A DNA stretch of 6,463 nt from an uncultured Brevinema sp. Lineage in GTDB: Bacteria > Spirochaetota > Brevinematia > Brevinematales > Brevinemataceae. The DNA lies in contig CAMRBT010000087.1 in the NCBI GenBank assembly GCA_947040475.1, forward strand, positions 1 through 6,463, read 5' to 3'. A model generated the notes under the pieces. It was not told the origin of the DNA. It searched no databases and saw only the letters and a list, made by a program, of their open reading frames with translations. Made by a program: the position numbers and the translations under genes. This document shows positions 1 through 5,900 of the stretch, in pieces; position 1 is the first letter of the stretch, and each line of letters starts with the position of its first letter.

Positions 1-1707
1 ATGACAAATTATCAAGTGACTGCACGTAAGTGGAGACCACAGGATTTTTCACAAGTTGTTGGACAGGAACATGTTACGACAGCACTCACTAATGCCATTA
101 ACAGTGGCAAAGTTCCTCATGCTTATTTATTCTCAGGGCCGAGAGGGGTGGGTAAAACCAGTACAGCTCGTATCTTATCAAAATTACTAAATTGTATTCA
201 TAGTCCTAATATTTGCGGAGAATGTGCCGCCTGTAAAGAAATCACTCTTGGGCAATCTCTGGATGTGCGAGAAATTGACGGTGCTTCTAATAGAGGTATT
301 GAGCAAATTCGTGAAATTCGTGATAACGCTATCTACACGCCTTTGTCCTTAAAATATAAAATATTTATCATCGATGAAGTGCATATGCTTACCAAAGAGG
401 CGTCTAATGCCTTGCTCAAAATCTTGGAAGAGCCACCGAGTCATGTGATTTTTATGCTTGCTACTACAGAATCTAACAAAGTCTTACCAACGATACGATC
501 TCGCTGTCAGCATTATTTATTAAAACGAATTTCTCTAGAAATATTAATGGAACGATTGGCTTTTATTTTAGATAATGAAGGCTACACCTACGAAAGAGAA
601 GCCTTAGAAGAAATCGCCAATGCTGGTGATGGATCTATGCGTGATGCTCAGACGATTTTGGATCAAGTGATTTTGTACTCTCAGGGCAATCTTACCCTAA
701 CTGCCACACGTGAAGTGCTGGGCGTTCCAGACACTATTTACTTCGAGAAGATTGTTCAAGCACTCATCACTCAAGATATTGTTACTATCCTAGAACAAGC
801 TAATGTTTATCTTATGGAAGTTGGCGATGGAATGTCTTTCGCCGAAAATTTTACTAAATTCTTAAGAAAAGCTTTGTTGGTTAAAAAATTACCTCCAAAT
901 CATGCACTATTAGATCTTAGCCAAGAAAAATACGATATCCTAGTAGGGGTATTGGGCGAATTAGAAGAATCACAGGTGCTTACTTTATTAAACTTATCCT
1001 TAGATTTATGCGATACTCTAAAAAAAGAAACATCAGAGCGTTTTTGGATAGAAAGCACTCTTTTCAAGATGTTTGATTATAAAAATCGTATTTCTTTATC
1101 CGAATTACGCCAAGAAATTTTTAAGGTAATAGGCAGAGGGGGGGGGGCTCAGAGACCAACAGCTCCTGCACAACAAACAACACACACACAACAACAAAGT
1201 ACTCCTTCAAACCCTGCACCTACGGGGAGTTTTAGTGCTCAATTGGACGCTTCCAGAAATGCTAATACTCAGACTAAAGCTCCTACTGGGAGTTTCAGTG
1301 CGCAACTAGATGCTTCAAGAAATATTAGTGAGCGAGAACAAAGCCCACCAATAGAACCAAAGTTTAAGAGTATGTTTCCTGAAAAAATAGTAACTCCAAA
1401 AGAGCCAAAAATTGAAAGTATGTTTCCTGAAGAGTTAATAACTCCAAGAGAAGCAGAAATCAAGAATAGTACACCCAAAGAAGTACCTATAGTTAATAAT
1501 ATAGAAATTCCTGTAGGTGTAGAACAAACTATACAACAGACTACCCCAAGTCCAGTAGAAGTTCCTATAGAAAAACGAGTAGAAAACATTTCTACAGAAA
1601 ATCTTTCTGCAGAAAGTCCTTCTATAGAAACACCATCTGAACAAAAAACACCATCTAGTGGTGGGAACATGGAAGACACAATTAAAAATTTATTTGAAAT
1701 ACCATAA
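1..1707 (+). CDS. dnaX: DNA polymerase III subunit tau/gamma (clamp loader ATPase)
   Basis: This is the ATPase subunit of the clamp loader, which places the sliding clamp on primed DNA and, as tau, ties polymerase and helicase together. Visible AAA+ motifs are Walker A GPRGVGKT (residues 46-53), four zinc-binding cysteines (C65, C72, C75, C78), Walker B IIDEVHML (123-130), the SRC box (167-169) and sensor 2 GSMRDA (211-216). The alpha-helical collar domain ends near residue 375. From about 380 the protein is Gly/Pro/Gln/Glu/Ser/Thr-rich, made largely of short repeats and probably disordered. I see no clear folded alpha-binding domain like that of E. coli tau, only a short terminal segment MEDTIKNLFEIP. 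The ATG at base 1 gives the family's usual N-terminus (YQVTARKWRPQ). Any upstream promoter or ribosome site is outside the window. The gene heads a tight cluster with ybaB and recR. The oddity is a G10 run at 1138-1147, exactly where the ordered part ends. The core assignment is certain; the tail function is unknown. Confidence 0.97.
   Translation: MTNYQVTARKWRPQDFSQVVGQEHVTTALTNAINSGKVPHAYLFSGPRGVGKTSTARILSKLLNCIHSPNICGECAACKEITLGQSLDVREIDGASNRGIEQIREIRDNAIYTPLSLKYKIFIIDEVHMLTKEASNALLKILEEPPSHVIFMLATTESNKVLPTIRSRCQHYLLKRISLEILMERLAFILDNEGYTYEREALEEIANAGDGSMRDAQTILDQVILYSQGNLTLTATREVLGVPDTIYFEKIVQALITQDIVTILEQANVYLMEVGDGMSFAENFTKFLRKALLVKKLPPNHALLDLSQEKYDILVGVLGELEESQVLTLLNLSLDLCDTLKKETSERFWIESTLFKMFDYKNRISLSELRQEIFKVIGRGGGAQRPTAPAQQTTHTQQQSTPSNPAPTGSFSAQLDASRNANTQTKAPTGSFSAQLDASRNISEREQSPPIEPKFKSMFPEKIVTPKEPKIESMFPEELITPREAEIKNSTPKEVPIVNNIEIPVGVEQTIQQTTPSPVEVPIEKRVENISTENLSAESPSIETPSEQKTPSSGGNMEDTIKNLFEIP
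1138..1147 (+). other. G10 homopolymer inside dnaX, candidate slippage site
   Basis: Ten consecutive G, read as GGG GGG GGG G.. (residues 380-382 plus the first base of Ala383), lie between the collar domain and the disordered tail. Such a run is striking in an AT-rich gene. With one extra G, or a -1 ribosomal shift, reading ends at TAG 1233-1235 and gives about 411 aa. With one G fewer, or a +1 shift, reading ends at TAG 1307-1309 and gives about 435 aa. Both sizes resemble the gamma form made in E. coli by ribosomal frameshifting and in Thermus by transcriptional slippage at an A run. That this tract slips is inference; a homopolymer sequencing error is possible but the present frame is clearly coding downstream. 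Confidence 0.5.
1216..1323 (+). repeat. Two identical 15-residue repeats in the DnaX tail
   Basis: The peptide APTGSFSAQLDASRN occurs at residues 406-420 (bases 1216-1260) and again, unchanged, at 427-441 (1279-1323), separated by six residues. The two DNA copies differ at 8 of 45 bases in 7 codons, and every difference is synonymous. This pattern indicates selection on the peptide, not a recent duplication. The peptide could be a short binding motif for a replisome partner; I do not recognise it. Confidence 0.85.
1354..1449 (+). repeat. Tandem 16-residue repeats with SMFPE core in the DnaX tail
   Basis: Two adjacent 48-base units encode EPKFKSMFPEKIVTPK (residues 452-467) and EPKIESMFPEELITPR (468-483). 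The core SMFPE is identical in DNA and protein, while the flanks vary conservatively (K/R, I/L/V, K/E). The units follow directly on each other, so this is a true tandem repeat. Function unknown; it may be a short linear motif with the hydrophobic pair MF as the contact point. Confidence 0.8.
1591..1635 (+). repeat. Three degenerate pentapeptide repeats in the DnaX tail
   Basis: Three 15-base units encode STENL, SAESP and SIETP (residues 531-545), of pattern S-x-E-x-[LP], followed by a degenerate SEQKTP. Each unit begins TCT and carries GAA as its third codon. This looks like a low-complexity acidic spacer produced by local duplication. Confidence 0.6.
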
Positions 1708-1711
1708 GGAG
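1706..1711 (+). promoter_or_regulatory. Ribosome binding site of ybaB
   Basis: AAGGAG overlaps the dnaX TAA stop (1705-1707) and lies 6 bases before the ATG at 1718. It decides the start: the in-frame ATG at 1658 lies inside dnaX, lacks such a site and would add 20 residues not typical of the family. Confidence 0.85.
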
Positions 1712-1717
1712 TTAAAT

Positions 1718-2020
1718 ATGGGACCTTTTGACAATGTTAAAGAAATGATGAAAATGCGTGGAGAAATGAGCTCATACAAAAAACAACTCGAAGAAGTGCG
1801 TATTAAAACAGCTTCAAAAAGAGACTATGTAAAAATCACTCTTGATGGTGAAAAAACTTTAAAGCATATTGAATTTTCTGATGAAGCAATGAAATTATCA
1901 AAAGAAGATCTCTCTAAACATGTTAAAGAAGCAATGAAAACTGGAACAAAAGAACTAGATGCATGGCAAAAAAAGAATTTCAAAAATTCTCCAATGGCTC
2001 AAATGTTTCAAGGAAAATAA
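1718..2020 (+). CDS. ybaB: YbaB/EbfC family nucleoid-associated protein, divergent
   Basis: A 100-residue protein of the YbaB/EbfC family, whose members are small DNA-binding dimers that coat the nucleoid; the gene typically sits between dnaX and recR, as here. The N-terminal part (about residues 5-32, with KEMMKMRGEM and KKQLEEV) is a charged helix suited to the tweezer-like dimer. The middle, VKITLDGEKTLKHIEFSDEA, matches the family's beta pattern of V-K-V-x-x-[ND]-G followed by an I-x-[FI] strand. The last third is a basic helix ending in KNSPMAQMFQGK. The usual glycine-rich stretch before the first beta strand is replaced by KTASKRD, so the match is weak and rests partly on gene position. 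It starts 10 bases after dnaX and ends 17 bases before recR, so co-transcription is likely. The protein is lysine-rich, consistent with DNA binding. Confidence 0.82.
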   Translation: MGPFDNVKEMMKMRGEMSSYKKQLEEVRIKTASKRDYVKITLDGEKTLKHIEFSDEAMKLSKEDLSKHVKEAMKTGTKELDAWQKKNFKNSPMAQMFQGK

Positions 2021-2027
2021 TTGAAGT

Positions 2028-2033
2028 AGAGGA
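2028..2033 (+). promoter_or_regulatory. Ribosome binding site of recR
   Basis: AGAGGA sits 4 bases before the GTG at 2038. It supports that unusual start codon, which puts LPESITKLSRIL at the N-terminus, just where RecR proteins normally begin. No ATG lies near enough to serve instead. Confidence 0.7.
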
Positions 2034-2037
2034 CTAA

Positions 2038-2646
2038 GTGTTACCTGAATCAATAACAAAACTTTCTAGAATTTTAACAAAAATACCAAATATAGGACCA
2101 AAGAGTGCAGAAAAACTCGCTCTTTGGTTTTCTGGTTATGGTATGGCTTATGCCAAAGACTTGGGAATGGTGCTTACAGAATTGCATAATCTAGTTGGGA
2201 TATGCCCAGAGTGTGGGTATTTTTCTGATGGACAAGACAAAACTTGTCTTTATTGCTTGGATTCGACAAGAGATAAATCTGTTTTATGCTTAGTAGAGCA
2301 AAATGTGGATATTATTGACATTGAAGAATCAAAGGCATTTAAAGGGCGATATTTTGTATTGGGTGGAGTGATTTCTCCTTTAGAAGGGGTTACTATTTCA
2401 GATTTACCTTTTGAAAAATTAAAAGAAAAAATTATCTCAAAAGAAATAAAAGAAATTATTATCGCTTTAGGGGCAACCACAGAAGCAGATGTAACAACGA
2501 TGTATCTAAAAGAATTTTTACAAGAGGTAGCGGTGAAGATTACTGTTTTAGGGCGAGGAATCGCTGTGGGAACACAAATCCATTATGCTGGTAAAAAAAG
2601 TTTGGTAGAAGCTTTTAGAATTAGAGAAACACTAGACCCTCAATAA
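2038..2646 (+). CDS. recR: Recombination protein RecR
   Basis: RecR works with RecO (and RecF) to load RecA onto SSB-covered single-stranded DNA at gaps and breaks. The 202 residues are the family's usual length. In order, they hold a helix-hairpin-helix (about 10-31, with IPNIGPKSAEKLA), a four-cysteine zinc finger (C56, C59, C70, C73), a Toprim domain starting VLCLVE (E87) with RYFVLGGVISPLEG (104-117), and a C-terminal segment GRGIAVGTQIHYAG with a terminal FRIRETL. The Toprim motif usually written NPTxEGEAT reads GATTEADVT here (145-153), so the Asn and the second Gly are replaced while E149 stays. Likewise the usual YAD is YAG. The gene begins with GTG 17 bases after ybaB and is probably the last gene of the dnaX operon, since a terminator follows. 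Confidence 0.96.
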   Translation: MLPESITKLSRILTKIPNIGPKSAEKLALWFSGYGMAYAKDLGMVLTELHNLVGICPECGYFSDGQDKTCLYCLDSTRDKSVLCLVEQNVDIIDIEESKAFKGRYFVLGGVISPLEGVTISDLPFEKLKEKIISKEIKEIIIALGATTEADVTTMYLKEFLQEVAVKITVLGRGIAVGTQIHYAGKKSLVEAFRIRETLDPQ

Positions 2647-2710
2647 TATTTAAGATCTTGTAATTAAAGAATAGTGTATCTTAAAAACAACTATAAAATA
2701 TAAACTTATT

Positions 2711-2749
2711 AAAAATCTAAAAAAAAATATTATTTTTTAGATTTTTTTT
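2711..2749 (+). terminator. AT-rich intrinsic terminator after recR
   Basis: AAAAATCTAAAAAA (2711-2724) pairs perfectly with 2733-2746 over 14 base pairs, with an 8-base loop, and the right arm runs into eight T (2742-2749). Only one pair is G-C, so the stem is weak for its length, but the form and place, 64 bases after recR, fit the end of the dnaX operon. It would also present a T-rich end on the other strand. Confidence 0.65.
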
Positions 2750-2806
2750 AGAAATTTTTAAAATTAGAACATTGGTGATACAAGGGTATAAAAGTAAAAA
2801 TAATAA

Positions 2807-2822
2807 TAAAATCACGATTTTA
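2807..2822. repeat. Inverted repeat upstream of the nifJ promoter
   Basis: TAAAATCACGATTTTA is a perfect inverted repeat with 7-base arms around a 2-base centre. It lies about 20 bases before the proposed -35 element, where an activator or repressor dimer could bind. In AT-rich DNA such a repeat can arise by chance; no known regulator consensus is matched convincingly. Confidence 0.3.
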
Positions 2823-2843
2823 AAAAAAACACATTTTTTCATT

Positions 2844-2871
2844 TTGTTATTTATGATTCTTGTGCTATACT
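2844..2871 (+). promoter_or_regulatory. Candidate sigma-70 promoter of nifJ (extended -10)
   Basis: TTGTTA (2844-2849, 4 of 6 to TTGACA) and TATACT (2866-2871, 5 of 6 to TATAAT) are 16 bases apart, and TGC directly before the -10 gives an extended -10 (TGnTATACT). A-tract and T-tract DNA at 2822-2839 could act as an UP element. Transcription would start near 2878, leaving a leader of about 98 bases. Confidence 0.45.
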
Positions 2872-2900
2872 TAATAATAGAGTTAGATTTACTATATAAT
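2871..2900 (+). promoter_or_regulatory. Second candidate promoter of nifJ (TATAAT)
   Basis: A perfect TATAAT at 2895-2900 has a poor -35 partner, TTAATA (2871-2876, 4 of 6), 18 bases upstream. It may be an alternative or the main start, with transcription beginning near 2907. AT-rich DNA makes perfect -10 boxes common, so this is only a candidate. Confidence 0.35.
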
Positions 2901-2922
2901 ACATTCTAGCATATAAAATCAA

Positions 2923-2936
2923 GTGATATCAATCAA
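2923..2936 (+). promoter_or_regulatory. Possible FNR/CRP-family operator in the nifJ leader
   Basis: GTGATATCAATCAA matches the FNR consensus TTGAT-N4-ATCAA at 9 of 10 defined bases, and contains the palindrome TGATATCA. It lies downstream of both candidate promoters, so a bound protein would be expected to block transcription. The match is by eye in AT-rich DNA and could be chance. Confidence 0.22.
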
Positions 2937-2963
2937 AAAATAAAAAAAATACAAAAATTAATT

Positions 2964-2969
2964 AGGAGG
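2964..2969 (+). promoter_or_regulatory. Strong ribosome binding site of nifJ
   Basis: A perfect AGGAGG lies 6 bases before the ATG at 2976. It fixes the start of the PFOR gene and, with the biased codon use of that gene, points to high expression. Confidence 0.9.
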
Positions 2970-2975
2970 CTTATA

Positions 2976-5900
2976 ATGGCTGCTAAAATTATGACTATAG
3001 ATGCTAATAAAGCTACAGCTTATGTGGCATACGCATTTAGTGATGTCGCTGCGATTTACCCTATTACCCCATCAACAAGTATGGCGGAACAATGTGATAT
3101 TTGGGCTGTTCAAGGTAAAAAAAATATTTTCGGTGACACACTTATTGTGTCGGAATTACAATCAGAGGGTGGGGCTGCCGGAGCTGTTCATGGTTCTCTT
3201 CTAGCTGGAGCTCTTACAACAACATTCACAGCTTCTCAGGGATTATTATTAATGATTCCTAATATGTACAAAATTGCAGGAGAATTACTTCCTACTGTTT
3301 TCCACGTATCAGCAAGAACAATAGCAACACATGCTTTATCAATCTATGGAGATCATAGTGATGTTATGGCTTGTCGTCAAACTGGTTGGGCAATGTTAGC
3401 TTCTAACAGTGTTCAAGAAGCACATGACTATGCTATTGTTGCTCATCTTACTACTATTAAATCACGTGTTCCTTTCCTTCATTTCTTTGATGGATTTAGA
3501 ACATCTCATGAAATTCAAAAAGTTGAAATTTTAGAAAATGAAGATTATCTAAAATTAGTAGATATGAAAAAAATTCAAGAATTCCGTGATAGAGGACTAA
3601 GTTGTAACAAACCAGTAACTCGTGGTTCTGCTCAAACTCCAGACGTATATTTCCAAGCTTTTGAAGCTAGAAATCCTTTTTATGAAAATTTAGCTGATAC
3701 CGTACAAGAAACAATGAATGAAGTTTCTAAAGTTACAGGTAGAAAATTATCAACAGTAGAATATTATGGAGCACCAGATGCAGATAGAGTCATCATTGCT
3801 ATGGGATCTATCATCAAAGTTGCTCAAGCATCTGTAGACGCTCTTATGAAAAAAGGTGAAAAAGTAGGGGTTTTAGCTGTACATTTATTCAGACCTTTCC
3901 CTACAGCTCATATCTTAAAAGCAATACCTAAGTCTGTGAAATCTATCGCTATCTTAGATCGTTGTAAAGAATTAGGAGCTCCTGGAGAACCTTTATATTT
4001 AGATGTTTGTGAAGCATACAAAGACATAAAAAATGCCCCAACTATTGTTGGTGGACGTTTTGGGCTATCTTCCAAAAATACTACTCCTACACATATCTTA
4101 TCAGTGTTTAACAATCTCTCTATCAGTGAACCTAAAAATGATTTCACTATTGGTATTACAGATGATGTAACATTCAAATCTTTACCAGTAACAGACCAGT
4201 TAGATGCTGTACCTGCAGGAACTATTGAATGTAAATTTTATGGTTTAGGTGCTGATGGTACTGTTGGTGCTAACAAAAACTCTATTTCTATCATTGGTGA
4301 TAACACAGATCTTAATGTGCAAGCATACTTTGATTATGATTCTAAAAAAAGTGGTGGTTTCACCATTTCAAACGTTCGTTTTGGAAAAGCTTCTGTAGAT
4401 CTTCCTTACCTAATCGAAAATCCAACTTTTGTAAGTTGTTCTTTACCTTCTTATATTTATAAATATAATATGATAAAAGGACTACGTAAAGGTGGAACTT
4501 TCTTATTAAATACTTCTTGGACTTTAGAAGAAGCACAAGAAAAATTACCTAATTATATGAAACGTTATTTTGCAGAAAATGATATTAATTTTTATATCAT
4601 CAATGCAAACCATCTAGCTAGAGAAATTGGTATGCGTCAATCAAATACTATTCTTCAAGCAGCTTTCTTTAAACTTGCAGATATTATCCCTTACGAGGAA
4701 GCTATTGGCTTCATGAAAGAAAGTGCTAAAAAATCTTATGGACGTAAAGGCGATGCTATTGTAGAAATGAACTACAAAGCGATCGATAGTGGTGCTGAAA
4801 ACTTACAAAAAGTTACAATCAAACCAGAATGGAAATCAGTAGAAGGTAACTTCGAGCTTGATGTTGTTAAAAATGCTCCTGCATTCGTAACAGCTATTGC
4901 TATTCCTATTAACCAACTAGAAGGTGAAGGACTTCCTGTAAGTACTTTTGCTGGAGAATTTGTTGATGGAACATTAACTTCTGGTACAACACAATATGAA
5001 AAACGTTATATTTCTGATATTGTGCCTGAATGGCTAGAAGACAACTGTATTCAATGTAATCAATGTGCTTTTGTTTGTCCTCATGCTGTTATTCGTCCTT
5101 TCTTAATTGATGCAAACGAAATGAAAACAAAACCAGAAATGGCAACCTTAACAGCAACAGGTGCTACAGACTTACAATATAAAATTTCTACTTCTGTTGC
5201 CGATTGTACTGGTTGTTCCGCTTGTGTGGATATTTGCCCAGGTAAAGGTGGTAAAAAAGCCCTTGAAATGAAAGATGTTGCAACACAAAAAGAAGAACAA
5301 GTCAATTTTGATTGGTTATTTACAAATTGTAAACCTAAAAATCCATTTGGAAAAAACAATGCAAAAGCTGTTCAATTTGAACAACCTTTATTTGAATTCC
5401 ATGCAGCTTGTCCTGGATGTGGAGAAACACCTTATATTAAATTGGTAACACAATTATTTGGTGATAGAATGATGATCGCTAATACAACTGGTTGTTCTTC
5501 TATTTATGGTGCATCTTCACCTTCTACTCCTTATACTCCTAATCATGACGGTTTTGGTCCATCTTGGGCAAACTCACTCTTTGAAGATAATGCTGAATTT
5601 GGTTTTGGAATGCATATTGCTCGTAAAAAATTGAGAGAGAGACTTGCTACTCATGTAGAACAAGCTCTTGAAGCTAAGGCTTTATCTAATCCAGCACCAT
5701 TCAAAGCTTGGTTAGAAGGTAAAGACAGCAATGATCAAGCTAGAGACTTAGCTAATGATGCGATGGTAGCAGCTAAATCTGAAACTTCAGATCATGGTAA
5801 AAAAATTCAAGATTTACAAGACTTCTTCATCAAACCATCTACATGGTTATTTGGTGGTGATGGTTGGGCTTATGATATCGGTTTTGGTGGTTTAGATCAC

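Larger units (their letters stand above)
2647..2975. other. AT-rich intergenic region, no gene
   Basis: These 329 bases are extremely AT-rich and contain stops in all frames. An 18-codon ATG frame at 2853 has no ribosome site and overlaps the promoter. The stretch carries a weak inverted repeat just after recR (TTTAAGAT 2649-2656 with ATCTTAAA 2678-2685), the terminator, an inverted repeat at 2807-2822, an A8 and T6 tract at 2822-2839 placed like a promoter UP element, two candidate promoters and the nifJ leader. I see no riboswitch or tRNA. Confidence 0.75.

Noticed and set aside
1269..1679. 136-codon open frame on the - strand, and a shorter one at 1435-1644, opposite the dnaX tail
   Set aside because: They are shadows of the repeat-rich dnaX tail, where few codons make stops on the other strand. 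No ribosome site or recognisable domain, and the synonymous-only changes between repeats show the + frame is the selected one.
1658..1717. Upstream ATG for ybaB giving 20 extra residues
   Set aside because: It overlaps the end of dnaX and has no ribosome site; the ATG at 1718 has AAGGAG 6 bases upstream and gives the family-like N-terminus.
2250..2480. 76-codon - strand frame inside recR
   Set aside because: Lies wholly opposite a well-conserved gene and has no domain.
2649..2685. Inverted repeat just after the recR stop (8-base arms, 21-base loop) as a terminator
   Set aside because: The stem is weak, the loop is long and no T run follows; the 14-pair hairpin at 2711-2749 is a better candidate.
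2853..2909. 18-codon ATG frame in the intergenic region (MILVLYLIIEL...)
   Set aside because: No ribosome binding site, and it covers the candidate -10 elements of nifJ.
2878..2975. Riboswitch or other structured RNA in the nifJ leader
   Set aside because: The leader is almost all A and T with no stable paired helices or known riboswitch core.
3001..3204. 67-codon + strand frame near the nifJ start
   Set aside because: Out-of-frame shadow of the PFOR N-terminal domain, whose YPITPST, SELQSEGGAAGAVHG and following residues are unmistakable.
3908..4177. 89-codon - strand frame, and another of 92 codons at 5081-5359
   Set aside because: Both are opposite conserved PFOR sequence, including the ferredoxin-like cysteine motifs in the second case; no ribosome site or recognisable product.
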